A DNA stretch of 64,000 nt from Burkholderia gladioli (GCF_000959725.1 NZ_CP009322.1:2852001-2916000); one strand, 5' to 3'. Positions 26,933-35,655 are shown, counted from the first letter of the stretch. Numbers and translations are program-made. The notes: generated from the letters alone by a model not told the origin.

Positions 26933-27571
26933 ATGCATGGCGTCCGACATATCTTGTGCGCACTAGCCCTTTCGCTGCCCTTCTGCGGCGCGGCGCAAGC
27001 CGACATCATCGATTCGTGGAAGTCGGTTCCGACGCCCCCGCCGCCGGCGCTGAAGTCGGTTTCCGTCACCGATCCCGCTCACACCGCGCTCCTGCTGCTC
27101 GATTTCGACGTCAGCACCTGCAACGGGAAGGAGCGTCCCGATTGCGCCGCCTCGCTGCCGGCCGTCGCCAGCCTGCTGGAGAAAGCGCGCCACGCGAACC
27201 TGATGACCGTCTATACGCTCACCAGCACCGGCACGCTCGCCGCGGTACCACCGGCCATTGCCGCCAAGGGCGACGAGAAGGTCGTGCAGTCCGGCGTGGA
27301 CAAATTCCTCAACACCGATCTCGAGGCCGCCCTGAAAGCGAAGGGGATTCAGACCGTGATCATCGCCGGCACGGTGGCGCACGGCGCCGTGCTGTTTACC
27401 GCGAGCGAGGCGGCGCTGCGCGGCTTCAAGGTCGTGGTGGCGGTGGACGGCATGTCGAGCAAGGAATCGTTCGGAGAACTCTCGACGGCCTGGGTCCTGG
27501 CCAATGCGCCGGCCAATGTGAGCAAGAACATCACGCTGTCGCGCTCGGGCATGATCGGGTTTCCTCAATGA
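26933..27571 (+). CDS. exported isochorismatase-fold cysteine hydrolase
   Basis: A 212-residue cysteine-hydrolase-fold protein with a signal peptide (MHGVRHILCALALSLPFCGAAQA). 'ALLLLDFDV' gives the catalytic Asp, and 'VIIAGTVAHGAVLFTASEAALRGF' is the region where the nucleophilic Cys normally sits. Here the expected 'G..T..CV..TA' reads 'G-T-V-A-H-G-A-V-L-F-T-A', so the Cys appears replaced by Gly/Ala. It may lack hydrolase activity. A Shine-Dalgarno (AGGAGAG) precedes the ATG. Confidence 0.8.
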   Translation: MHGVRHILCALALSLPFCGAAQADIIDSWKSVPTPPPPALKSVSVTDPAHTALLLLDFDVSTCNGKERPDCAASLPAVASLLEKARHANLMTVYTLTSTGTLAAVPPAIAAKGDEKVVQSGVDKFLNTDLEAALKAKGIQTVIIAGTVAHGAVLFTASEAALRGFKVVVAVDGMSSKESFGELSTAWVLANAPANVSKNITLSRSGMIGFPQ

Positions 27572-27601
27572 GCGGCATAAGGCGGAACCCCGAAGCCTGA
27601 C

Positions 27602-28738
27602 TCATTCGGCCTGCTGATTATCGGTAAAGAAATCCACCAGGCTCCAGGGCGCCTCGGCGCCAAGGCAGACCTCGGTGAGCATCGGTTCCGCCTGCTCCGC
27701 CTCGGCCGCGCTGCGCGGGAACAGCTCCCGTTCATACGCCGCCAGCGCCGCCTCGATATCGTCCGGGCTCGCGGCAATCGCCTGCGCCAGCAGCGCGCCA
27801 TCGAACATCGCCAGGTTCGCGCCCTCGCCCGAAGGGATCATCAGATGCGCCGCGTCGCCCAGCAGGGTCACGCCCGGCACGCGATTCCAACGATGCGCGC
27901 TCGGCAGCGAATACAGCGGCCGTGCCACGGGCGCCGAATCACCTGCCGTGATCAGGGCCGTCAACGCCGGCGCCCAGCCCTCGAATTCGCCGGCAACAGC
28001 AGCCCGCGCCGCCGCCGAATCGGAGAAATCGATCGCATCGATCCACTCGCGAGGTTTGTTCAAGGCCACATAGGCATGCAACACCCCCGCCGGTTCGCGA
28101 TGCGCGAAGATGCCCCGGCCCGGTGCCAGCGCGAACAGCGCGCCGCCGCCCACGGCTTCCGCGCTCGCCGGATGGCGCGCATCGCTATCAAGCAGGTAGG
28201 TTTCGACGAAGCTCGTGCCCGTGTACTCCGGCTTCGCGTCCGACAACAACGCCCGCACCCTGGACCACGCGCCGTCGGCACCCACCAGCAGGTCACAGCT
28301 CGCCTCCGTGCCGTTGACGAAGCGCATCCGATGCCGGCCGCCGCCAATCGACGCCACCTCGCTCAGCTTGTGCCCCCATCTCACCGCGCCTTCCGGCAAC
28401 GACTCCAGCAGGATCCGTCGCAACTCGCCGCGCAGCACTTCCGGGCGCCCGCCCGTGCCGTCATCGGCTTGTTCGTACAGCAGCACGCCATCCTTGTCGA
28501 ACACGCGCGAGGCCTGCCCGCCGGGATGGATCAGCGCCGCAAAGGCCTCATATAGCCCCGCCGCACGAAGCGCGACCTGCCCGTTGTGCTCGTGGATATC
28601 GAGCATGCCGCCCTGCTTGCGCGCCTCGGCCGATACATCGGCCTCGTAAACCGTCGCGGCGATGCCGTGGACATGCAGCACCCGCGCCAGCACCAGGCCG
28701 CCCAGCCCCGCCCCGATGATTGCGATGGAAGTCGTCAT
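27602..28738 (-). CDS. FAD-dependent monooxygenase (TetX/PHBH-like)
   Basis: A 378-residue class A flavin monooxygenase: 'IAIIGAGLGGLVLARVLHVHGI' (GxGxxG at the N-terminus), 'LLVGADGAWSRVR' (DG motif) and 'VTLLGDAAHLMIPSGEGANLAMFDGALLAQAI' (GD motif). The wording is close to TetX-like enzymes, so it may hydroxylate an aromatic compound or drug. It is divergent from a TetR repressor, with two matching operators in the intergenic stretch. Confidence 0.92.
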   Translation of the reverse strand: MTTSIAIIGAGLGGLVLARVLHVHGIAATVYEADVSAEARKQGGMLDIHEHNGQVALRAAGLYEAFAALIHPGGQASRVFDKDGVLLYEQADDGTGGRPEVLRGELRRILLESLPEGAVRWGHKLSEVASIGGGRHRMRFVNGTEASCDLLVGADGAWSRVRALLSDAKPEYTGTSFVETYLLDSDARHPASAEAVGGGALFALAPGRGIFAHREPAGVLHAYVALNKPREWIDAIDFSDSAAARAAVAGEFEGWAPALTALITAGDSAPVARPLYSLPSAHRWNRVPGVTLLGDAAHLMIPSGEGANLAMFDGALLAQAIAASPDDIEAALAAYERELFPRSAAEAEQAEPMLTEVCLGAEAPWSLVDFFTDNQQAE

Positions 28739-28785
28739 CCTGACCCTCGTTGATTCGCGACAACAGGTTCATCATGAACCGTCGC

Positions 28786-28802
28786 ATGGAACATCATTCC
28801 AT
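28786..28802 (+). promoter_or_regulatory. TetR operator candidate 1 (ATGGAA-CATCA-TTCCAT)
   Basis: A perfect 6-bp inverted repeat with a 5-base centre, between the divergent monooxygenase and TetR genes. A near copy follows 24 bases later. Confidence 0.7.
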
Positions 28803-28810
28803 GGCAATAT

Positions 28811-28825
28811 TGGAACAACATTCCA
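28811..28825 (+). promoter_or_regulatory. TetR operator candidate 2 (TGGAA-CAACA-TTCCA)
   Basis: A second inverted repeat of the same form, 24 bases from the first (TGGAA to TGGAA) and ending 18 bases before the TetR start. Confidence 0.7.
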
Positions 28826-28843
28826 TAGAGGTCAAGATCCGGC

Positions 28844-29524
28844 ATGGCCACCCAGTCACGCAGCCCGCAGCGACGCGAATCCTCGCTGTCGCGAGAACAG
28901 ATCATCGAGGCGTCGATCGAGATCCTCGACAACGCCGGGGAAAGCGGCCTGACCTTCCGCGCGCTGTCGCAGCGCCTGGCCACCGGGCCAGGCGCGATCT
29001 ACTGGCACGTCGACAACAAGCACGACCTGCTGAGCGCCGCCTGCGATGCCATCCTGGCCGGCGCGATGGCGCCGCCCTCGCGCCGCGTCTCGCCGAAAAC
29101 GGCGATCCGTGCGCTCGCGCTGAGCCTGTTCGACACGATCGACGCGCATCCTTGGATCGGCTCCGCGCTCAACCGCGTGCCGGGCCAGTTGCCGATGGTT
29201 CGCATGCTGGAGCGCATCGGCCAGCAGGTTCGAGCGCTGGAGGTGCCCGAACGCGCGCTGTGGAGCACCGTCCATGCGCTGCTGAGCTACATCCTCGGCG
29301 TGAGCGCGCAGAACGCGGCGAACGCACGGATCGCGCAGGAGCTGGACGTCGAGCGCGCCAGCTTCCTCGACGAGATCGCCACCGCCTGGTCCGAGCTGGA
29401 TCCCGAAACCTTCCCCTTCACCCGCAGCCTGGCCAACCAAATGCGCACGCACGACGACCGCGAGGATTTCCTGGCCGGCATCGACCTGATCCTCGCCGGC
29501 ATCGAGACGAAACGGGCACGCTGA
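28844..29524 (+). CDS. TetR family repressor
   Basis: A 226-residue TetR protein: helix-turn-helix in 'REQIIEASIEILDNAGESGLTFRALSQRLATGPGAIYWHVDNKHDLLSAA', the rest being a TetR_C-type ligand-binding domain. It is divergent from the flavin monooxygenase and presumably represses both genes through the two palindromes between them. Confidence 0.9.
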   Translation: MATQSRSPQRRESSLSREQIIEASIEILDNAGESGLTFRALSQRLATGPGAIYWHVDNKHDLLSAACDAILAGAMAPPSRRVSPKTAIRALALSLFDTIDAHPWIGSALNRVPGQLPMVRMLERIGQQVRALEVPERALWSTVHALLSYILGVSAQNAANARIAQELDVERASFLDEIATAWSELDPETFPFTRSLANQMRTHDDREDFLAGIDLILAGIETKRAR

Positions 29525-29547
29525 GCCTTTCCCCGAAGCCATGCAAA

Positions 29548-29572
29548 AAGGCCTGCTCATCGAGCAGGCCTT
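29548..29572 (+). terminator. bidirectional hairpin terminator
   Basis: An 11-bp perfect stem (AAGGCCTGCTC, ATC loop, complement) flanked by A-run and T-run, between the convergent tetR and MFS genes. Confidence 0.75.
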
Positions 29573-29596
29573 GGTCCTTGCATGCGCAAGCAGGCA

Positions 29597-30955
29597 TCAG
29601 TGCCCGAGCGATTCGATCTTCTCGCCGCCCGGCGCCGCCTGTTGCGGCCGCACGCTCTGCTTGACCAACAACGCGACGCAGGACATCAGCCCCGCCACCG
29701 CGATGGTCGCGAACACGTTCGCGAACGAGACGTGCCGCGCGGCCAGCTCCGCCACCAGGAACGAGCCGGCGATGCCGCCGAAGCGCCCGATCCCGAGCAT
29801 CCAGGCCACGCCGGTGCCGCGCCCGGCGGTCGGGTAGAAGGCCGCGGCCAGCGCCGGCAGCGAGGACTGCGCAGTGTTCATCAGCACGCCGGCCAGGAAC
29901 ACGATCAGCACCAGCGCGCCGACATTGCCGGCCGCCTGCCCGATGAAGTAGACGCTCACGGCCGTCAGCGCGTAGCAGACGGCCACCACGCGATTCGCGT
30001 TGAAGCGGTCCATCAGCACGCCGCTGAGCACGGCGCCCACGCCGCCGAGCGGGAACAGCGCCGAGATCAGCGTGGCCGTCTTCGGCGCGAGCCCGGCATC
30101 CTTGAGCAGGATCGGCATCCAGTTGATCGAGGCGTAGAAGATCACCAGGCCCATGAAATAGGCGATCCACAGCATCACCGAGCCGACGATGTACTGGCGC
30201 GACAGCACCACCGCCGCGCCCTTGCCGCCGGTCTGCGGCGCCGTCTCCGTCATCACGAAGGAGCCGGCCTGCATCGCCGTGGCCGAGACGCGTGCCAGCG
30301 TCTCGCGAATCCGCTCGAGCGGCTTGCCGGTCGCCACCATGAAGCGCACCGATTCCGGCATCTGCGCCAGCAGCGCGACCACCAGCACCAGCGGCGCGAT
30401 CCCGCCCAGCATCAGCACGCTGCGCCAGCCGAACTGCGGGATCATCCAGGCCGCCAGGAAACCGCCGAACGCGGCGCCCAGCGGGAAGCCGCAGAACATC
30501 AGGTTGATCACGGTGGCGCGGCGCTTGTCGGGGCAGAACTCGCCCATCATGGTGACCGCGTTCGGCATCGCCGCGCCCAGGCCGACGCCCGTCACGAAGC
30601 GCAGCGTGGTCAGCTCGCCGATGCTCGACGAGAACGCCGAGCCCAGGCAGGCCACGCCGAACAGCAGCACCGAGCCGATCAGCAGCGCGCGCCGCCCGAG
30701 CCGGTCCGACAGCGGCCCCGAAGCCAGCGCCCCGCAGGCCAGGCCGAACAGCGCCGCGCTCAGCACCGGCGCCAGATCAGGCTTGCTCAGGTGCCACTCC
30801 GACAGCAGCGATGGGGCGATGAAGCCGATCGCCGCGGTATCGAAACCATCCAGCAGCACGATCACGAAGCACATCAGGAAGATGAGCCATTGGAACGCGC
30901 CGAACGGCTGTTCGTTGATGAACGTCTGCACGTTCACGACGGGGCTACGGCTCAT
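29597..30955 (-). CDS. MFS transporter, aromatic acid:H+ symporter (PcaK/BenK-like)
   Basis: A 452-residue transporter starting at the Met at 30955 (MSRSPVVNVQTFINEQPFGAFQWLIFLMCF). The 'LLDGFDTAAIGFIAPSL' helix 1 motif defines AAHS transporters for benzoate, 4-hydroxybenzoate and related acids. The 'GPLSDRLGRRALL' loop 2-3 motif is present. An earlier in-frame ATG at 31111 is rejected because it lies beyond a palindromic promoter element. No aromatic-ring enzymes are adjacent. Confidence 0.9.
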   Translation of the reverse strand: MSRSPVVNVQTFINEQPFGAFQWLIFLMCFVIVLLDGFDTAAIGFIAPSLLSEWHLSKPDLAPVLSAALFGLACGALASGPLSDRLGRRALLIGSVLLFGVACLGSAFSSSIGELTTLRFVTGVGLGAAMPNAVTMMGEFCPDKRRATVINLMFCGFPLGAAFGGFLAAWMIPQFGWRSVLMLGGIAPLVLVVALLAQMPESVRFMVATGKPLERIRETLARVSATAMQAGSFVMTETAPQTGGKGAAVVLSRQYIVGSVMLWIAYFMGLVIFYASINWMPILLKDAGLAPKTATLISALFPLGGVGAVLSGVLMDRFNANRVVAVCYALTAVSVYFIGQAAGNVGALVLIVFLAGVLMNTAQSSLPALAAAFYPTAGRGTGVAWMLGIGRFGGIAGSFLVAELAARHVSFANVFATIAVAGLMSCVALLVKQSVRPQQAAPGGEKIESLGH

Positions 30956-31052
30956 CGCAAGTCTCCTGCGGCGGTGGGCGGACTGCGCCGCCTCGGTCAC
31001 GTTGATCGGTTCGACATGGCGGTAAATTCGCCTGACGAACAATGGTTCCAAA

Positions 31053-31075
31053 GTTGAACACTGTAGTGTTGCAAC
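31053..31075 (-). promoter_or_regulatory. palindromic operator upstream of the aromatic acid transporter
   Basis: AACACT-GT-AGTGTT (31057-31070) is a perfect inverted repeat, flanked by GTTG and CAAC. It lies about 100 bases before the transporter start. The regulator is unknown and no regulator gene adjoins it. Confidence 0.5.
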
Positions 31076-31127
31076 GCAAGATCGGTCAACGCGGGGTACT
31101 ACCAATGCCAATCGTCATCATGCAGAA

Positions 31128-31159
31128 AGCCCCTTGTCGGCTTCGGCCGGCAAGGGGCT
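31128..31159 (-). terminator. hairpin downstream of the SDR gene
   Basis: AGCCCCTTG at 31128-31136 pairs with CAAGGGGCT at 31151-31159, followed on the minus strand by a short T-run. It would end transcription of the aldehyde-reductase gene. Confidence 0.6.
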
Positions 31160-31223
31160 GTTGCGATGGCTTCGCGAGGGTCGAGGCGCCCGCTGGCGCC
31201 GGGCTTTACCGACCCGCGATCGC

Positions 31224-32282
31224 TCAGTTGTCGATCAACCTCAGCCGAATCAGGCTTTCGGCACTGGCGACGATCGCCTCCTCCTGCGAGCGCGGCGCCC
31301 AGCCCAGCAGGCGGATGGCCTTCTCGCTGGTGACGTTCATGTCCACGCCGAGCAGCGGGATCAGTCCCTTCATGGCAGGATTGCCGAGCACCACCTCGTC
31401 GGGCAGCAGCGCCGTCGGCACCTTGCTGGCGGCCTCGCCCAGCCGTTCGCGCAGCACCTTGGCGACATCGGCCATCCACAGGCTCGCGCCGCCGGTGGCC
31501 AGGAAGCGCTCGCCCTTGGCGGCCGGCTCGGTCATGGCCAGCAGGTGCAGGCTGGCGACGTCGCGCGCGTCGACGAAACCCGAGTTGATCCGCAGATAAC
31601 CGGGCTGCCCGCTCAGCAGGTGCCGGATCAGGTGGATCGAGTGCGAATAGTCGGCGCCCAGCACCGGGCCCAGCACGGCCACCGGATTGACGGCCGACAG
31701 CTCGAGGCCGCCGCCTTCGCGCGCAATGAAATCCCAGGCGGCGCGTTCGGCCAGCGTCTTCGACTTCTGGTACGGCGCGATATGGCCGTCCACGTCGCTC
31801 CAGTCGGTTTCGTCGAAGGGGCGGCGGTGATCGGCACCGTGCCCGGCGCCGATCGCGCCGAATGCCGAGGTCAGCACCACGCGGCACACGCCCTGGTCGC
31901 GAGCGGCGCGCAGCACGCGCAGGTTGCCCTCGACGGCGGGACGGATCCAGGCCTGCTCGTCCTCGTTGGCGTATTCGCCCGAGGGCGTCGGCGAGGCGCC
32001 GTGCATCACGTAGGCGCAGCCGCTGGCGGCTTCGTCCCAGCCCGCGTCGTTCGCCAGGTCGGCCACCACGAAGGAGAGCCGATCGCCGGCCTCGACGCCG
32101 CCCGCCGCGAGCTGCCGGCGCACTTCCGCCTCGCGCGACAGCGAGCGGACCGTGGTGCGCACGCGATAACCCTGTTCCAGCAAGGCCAGCATGCAATGCT
32201 GGGCGATGAAGCCGGTGCCGCCGGTGACCAGTACCAGATCCTTGTTCGTGTCCGGCTGCGGAATTTCCTGATTCGACGACAT
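31224..32282 (-). CDS. NAD(P)-dependent extended SDR (aldehyde reductase type)
   Basis: A 352-residue extended SDR: 'LVLVTGGTGFIAQHCMLALLEQGYRVRTTVRS' at the N-terminus and Y-Q-K-S-K catalytic pair in 'APYQKSKTLAERAAW'. It is close in wording to dihydroflavonol-4-reductase/aldehyde reductase-like proteins (e.g. Gre2 type). It is divergent from an AraC regulator whose upstream region holds a direct repeat. Confidence 0.9.
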   Translation of the reverse strand: MSSNQEIPQPDTNKDLVLVTGGTGFIAQHCMLALLEQGYRVRTTVRSLSREAEVRRQLAAGGVEAGDRLSFVVADLANDAGWDEAASGCAYVMHGASPTPSGEYANEDEQAWIRPAVEGNLRVLRAARDQGVCRVVLTSAFGAIGAGHGADHRRPFDETDWSDVDGHIAPYQKSKTLAERAAWDFIAREGGGLELSAVNPVAVLGPVLGADYSHSIHLIRHLLSGQPGYLRINSGFVDARDVASLHLLAMTEPAAKGERFLATGGASLWMADVAKVLRERLGEAASKVPTALLPDEVVLGNPAMKGLIPLLGVDMNVTSEKAIRLLGWAPRSQEEAIVASAESLIRLRLIDN

Positions 32283-32352
32283 GACAGCGCCTTCCCTCGA
32301 TAACGATGAGCCGCCAGCTTAAGGCGCCGCCTCCGGACGGAGAATGCTTGAA

Positions 32353-32379
32353 AGTGCGCTTTACTTGCGTGATAGTGCG
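32353..32379 (+). promoter_or_regulatory. AraC-type direct repeat (AGTGCG, 21-bp period)
   Basis: AGTGCG at 32353-32358 and 32374-32379, two helical turns apart, immediately before the AraC start. This is typical half-site spacing for AraC dimers. Confidence 0.45.
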
Positions 32380-32382
32380 GAC

Positions 32383-33360
32383 ATGACTTCAGATCCTCTC
32401 TCCGACATCCTCAAGCTGGCCAAGGCGGAATCGCTCGTCACGGGCGGTTTCTCGGCCGGCGCCCCTTGGGCGATCCGGTTTCCGGCGCCTGCCTCGATCA
32501 AGTTCTTCGCCGTGGTGCGCGGGCATTGCTGGGCCTGCTTCGAGGGTGAGAGCGAAGCCCTTTACTTCGAATCGGGAGATGTGGGGCTGTTGTCGGCGCG
32601 GCGCTCCTTCGTGCTGTCCAGCGAGCCGTCGTTGAAGCCGGTCGATGCGATGAGCCTGTTTTCCGGCGCCGGCAAATCGACGGCGGTGATCGGCGACGGC
32701 CAGGATTTCGCGCATATCGGCGGGCATGTGCTGCTCGATCCCGAGGGCGGGCGGCTGCTTACCAGTGTGCTTCCGCCGTGGATCCGTATCCAGGCGGCGG
32801 CGCCGCAGGCTGCTGCTTTCAGGCAGTTGCTCGCGCAGCTCGTCGAGGAACGTTCGGATCCGCTGCCGGGTACGCAGCTCGCCTCGGCGCATCTGGCTCA
32901 GTTGTTGTTCATCCAGATCCTGCGTGCGCATATGGCGAATGAGGAAGCGCTGCCGGCCAGCTGGTTTCGTGTGATGTGCGATCGGCGGATTGCGCCTGCG
33001 CTGACGCTGATGCATGGCGAGCCGGCGCGTAACTGGCGGCTCGATGAATTGGCCGAGGCCTGCGCGATGTCTCGTACCACGTTTGCGCTGCGCTTTCGGA
33101 CGGCGGCGGGGGTGGCGCCGTTGAGTTATCTGGCCGATTGGCGTATTCGTCTGGCGGAGCGGGCCTTGCGGGAAAGTAGCAGTTCGGTGGCGCAGATTGC
33201 GGAATCGGTTGGGTATACCTCCGAGAGCGCGTTTAGTAACGCGTTCAAAAAGGCGACTGGGCAGTCGCCTAGGGGGTATCGGGGGGGCGTGCGGCCTGCT
33301 GGTGCGGCTGATAGGGCGGAAGGGGTGGTTGGCGAGCTCGAGGCGGTAAAAACTGAGTAA
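32383..33360 (+). CDS. AraC family regulator with cupin sensor (cupin_6)
   Basis: A 325-residue AraC regulator from the ATG at 32383 (13 codons longer from 32344). The N-terminal half is a cupin-type sensor ('WAIRFPAPASIKFFAVVRGHCWACFEG', 'FESGDVGLLSARRSFVLSSEP'). The C-terminus has both HTH motifs ('WRLDELAEACAMSRTTFALRFRTAAGVAPLSYLADWRIRLAERAL', 'VAQIAESVGYTSESAFSNAFKKATGQSPRGYR'). It is divergent from the SDR gene, its likely target. Confidence 0.9.
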   Translation: MTSDPLSDILKLAKAESLVTGGFSAGAPWAIRFPAPASIKFFAVVRGHCWACFEGESEALYFESGDVGLLSARRSFVLSSEPSLKPVDAMSLFSGAGKSTAVIGDGQDFAHIGGHVLLDPEGGRLLTSVLPPWIRIQAAAPQAAAFRQLLAQLVEERSDPLPGTQLASAHLAQLLFIQILRAHMANEEALPASWFRVMCDRRIAPALTLMHGEPARNWRLDELAEACAMSRTTFALRFRTAAGVAPLSYLADWRIRLAERALRESSSSVAQIAESVGYTSESAFSNAFKKATGQSPRGYRGGVRPAGAADRAEGVVGELEAVKTE

Positions 33361-33589
33361 GAGGCAGGCACGCGTGGGAAGTCGGAGTATCTGCAACCGG
33401 GTACGCAGACAATCAACGACTTACGTCCACTCCCATCACTGGTATCCAGGCAAGACCCCGTCAGAGTTCATGCGAATGGCCTACTGCCGCGCGGAAGTAG
33501 CGGCATAGCGTTGGATGCGATTGGCTGTAGCCGACCCGGAGCGGCCCTTCAGATTTATCCAAAGCGGCCGATCGTTGTGACCTGCGGCG

Positions 33590-33715
33590 GGATTTTGTAG
33601 CCACGCTCGATGAGTATCTTGGCTTCGGCGCGACTGCGAAATCATTCCCGATTAAATCGCTTCTCCCGCAGCGTGCCGTTGGAATCTTCAACGGAGTCGT
33701 TCTGCCAAGGGCGGC
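33590..33715 (-). pseudogene. remnant of an IS3-family transposase
   Basis: Read on the minus strand from about 33706, the sequence gives 'QNDSVEDSNGTLREKRFNRE', then a TGA, then 'FRSRAEAKILIER'. This matches the end of the integrase core of IS3-family OrfB proteins (…NGFVESFNGTLRDECLNREWFRSRAEAKVLIE…), with the Trp codon turned to a stop. Only about 40 codons remain and no ends or inverted repeats are visible. The stretch 33361-33590 beside it shows no other gene. It marks past insertion at the edge of the lower-GC patch. Confidence 0.7.
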
Positions 33716-33772
33716 AAGAACGGACACAGCGTGTACGATCCGGTCTTCAAGAAACCATCCAAGGAGAGAGGA

Positions 33773-34006
33773 GTGAATCCGGAACAGGCCCGAACCGAAG
33801 AAACCCAGGCGATGGAGCGCATGGTGGCCGCCACGCTGCGCGTGCAGAGTACGTTCGCCTCGATGCAGAAGCAGTTTCCGCCGCAAGGCAGCGGGGAGCC
33901 TTCGCCATTCGCGCTGCAAACCTTTGATGCCGCTCTGCAGGAACTTGAAGACGCACAGGCCGCGTTCGATGCGCTGCTGAACGATCTGATCGACGGTAAC
34001 CGCTAA
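33773..34006 (+). CDS. small hypothetical protein
   Basis: A 77-residue, acidic, helix-rich protein ('EETQAMERMVAATLRVQSTFASMQKQFPPQG…FDAALQELEDAQAAFDALLNDLI') with a strong Shine-Dalgarno (AAGGAGAGAGGA) right before a GTG start. It has heptad-like spacing of hydrophobic residues and is probably a short coiled coil. No family was recognised. Confidence 0.6.
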   Translation: MNPEQARTEETQAMERMVAATLRVQSTFASMQKQFPPQGSGEPSPFALQTFDAALQELEDAQAAFDALLNDLIDGNR

Positions 34007-34037
34007 AGGCTACGCCCTTATTACTTGACGAGGGCGC

Positions 34038-34838
34038 TTACGCGAAGGGGAACGGGCCTTCGAAATGCCCCACGTAACACAAGTGGGAGACTGCTGACTG
34101 ACCGCGACCTGTCCAGCGATGCAGCATGTATGCAGGTGGTTCGAGAAAAGAAGCGGGCTGCGCGTCCGCTTCAACGCGCAGCGCAATCTGGGTGGTCGTG
34201 CTCGGGCAGGTGAGTACCGGAACGCTCCCAAGACGCGTCTGCATTGACCGGTGGACGTGCCCGGCAAGAATGCGATCTACATTGCTATGCCGCGCAAGAA
34301 CCCTGGCAAATGCATCCGCATTTCGCAACCCGTAGATGTCCAGATAAGGAATACCGGTCATGAACGGTGGATGGTGCATGACGATAACCACGGTTCGACT
34401 GCGATGCTCGGTAAGTTCACTGTCGAGCCACGCCAAGGTTTCGGCGTCCAGTTCGCCGTGATGTAGTCCAGGAACGGAGGTGTCCAACGCCACGAGGCGT
34501 AGTTCGCCCACGTCTAGCGCGAATGAGAGTGCACCCTCGTTCGGAAGCCACGCGTGATCCGAAAACGCGGCTCGCAAATTGCCACGGTCGTCATGATTAC
34601 CCGGCAGAACCACGAACGGTCGCCTCAACTCGACAAGCAATTCGCGAAGTTTTTGATACTCGTCTTCGGTGCCCTCGTCCGTAAGGTCGCCTGAGATGAC
34701 AATCAGGTCTGGCTCAGGTCGAATGCGGTTCAGCGAATCGACGGCTGCCGAAAACATGACATTTGAATCCACAGCGTCTTGATATAGAACACCGTGAGGC
34801 CGAACATGAATATCCGAAAGTTGTGCGATGACCGTCAT
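34038..34838 (-). CDS. calcineurin-like phosphodiesterase (GpdQ/CpdA type)
   Basis: A 266-residue metallophosphoesterase starting MTVIAQLSDIHVRP. All five metal motifs are present in order: D-x-H (LSDIHV), GD (ISGDLTDEG), GNHD (LPGNHDDRG), H (VMHHPPF) and GHVH (LAGHVHRS). The layout is that of class III cyclic nucleotide or glycerophosphodiester phosphodiesterases, which are cytosolic. An upstream extension to 35114 is rejected because the region has no family resemblance. No metabolic neighbour indicates the substrate. Confidence 0.88.
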   Translation of the reverse strand: MTVIAQLSDIHVRPHGVLYQDAVDSNVMFSAAVDSLNRIRPEPDLIVISGDLTDEGTEDEYQKLRELLVELRRPFVVLPGNHDDRGNLRAAFSDHAWLPNEGALSFALDVGELRLVALDTSVPGLHHGELDAETLAWLDSELTEHRSRTVVIVMHHPPFMTGIPYLDIYGLRNADAFARVLARHSNVDRILAGHVHRSMQTRLGSVPVLTCPSTTTQIALRVEADAQPASFLEPPAYMLHRWTGRGQSAVSHLCYVGHFEGPFPFA

Positions 34839-35175
34839 CCAGCGCTCCGTTGAATTTGACCTGCCGGTACAAGGATCACGGAGATTTTGGGCTAGACAAA
34901 ATTCGCCCATCGACAGAACCTTTCTGTGGCAACGATCTTGCTCCACGCGCTTCCAATTGTGCGTCCGGGTGGCTGATTCGGGATGACAAGCAGGCGCTGG
35001 GTGGTGAAGCACGAAAGACCGCTTATGGCCGAGCACGGCCGGCCGCCACTCAGCAACGCGCGACCGTCGCAGATCGACCCGAAGCGATCGTTCGACATAG
35101 CCCGAAGCCGACATTCAACGGCCATGACGATACTTGGAGGCAGCCCGCCTTACCAGGGTGATTTCCTCTCACTCT
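34839..35175. other. intergenic stretch without a recognised gene
   Basis: About 340 bases between the phosphodiesterase start and the next gene's end. Only short out-of-frame readings were found and no repeat or RNA signature was seen. The base composition is lower in GC than the core. Confidence 0.5.
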
Positions 35176-35655
35176 TCAAGTCGCCGCAATCTCTACAGTA
35201 ATTTCCGGTTCGGACGGAGATGCAACATCAACGACGTGATTCAGGCAATACGCAGCCCAATGCCTGTAAGGGCCTGGATGGTCATCGCAGGCCCATGACG
35301 CCTTGCGCATGTAGCTGAGATATTCCGAGCGAACGTATTCCCTGAAAAGTTTCCCTGACCCGTCGGAGGTCTCGGGCTCCCCCGACGCGTAGCTCTCGTT
35401 GACAACAGAGTACGCAATGTAGCTAGACCAGCGGATATCAAATATGAGACATCCAGGCAGATGCTCGATCGCGCGCGCTCCCTTAAGTATGTCGGTCAAT
35501 TCAGGGGGTGAATCAAAGCCGAGCTTTGCCGAGTCGACGGCACCACCTTCGGTTGCCTCCAGAAGGACAAGTCGTAACGTCCCGTCGTCCAACTCGCCGA
35601 TACCTCTGAGATAGAGATATCGACAGTCCAAAAAAATATCTGTCAATTTTGACAT
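35176..35655 (-). CDS. hypothetical protein
   Basis: A 159-residue soluble protein starting MSKLTDIFLDCRYLYLRGIGELDDGTLRLVLLEATEGG. It is rich in strand-like segments and aromatic residues, with a His/Cys-containing C-terminal half ('ASWACDDHPGPYRHWAAYCLNHVVDVASPSEPEITVEIA'). I recognise no family. The size and composition resemble stand-alone immunity-type or phage-associated proteins, but nothing in the context proves that. Codon use is less GC-biased than in the flanks. Confidence 0.6.
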   Translation of the reverse strand: MSKLTDIFLDCRYLYLRGIGELDDGTLRLVLLEATEGGAVDSAKLGFDSPPELTDILKGARAIEHLPGCLIFDIRWSSYIAYSVVNESYASGEPETSDGSGKLFREYVRSEYLSYMRKASWACDDHPGPYRHWAAYCLNHVVDVASPSEPEITVEIAAT

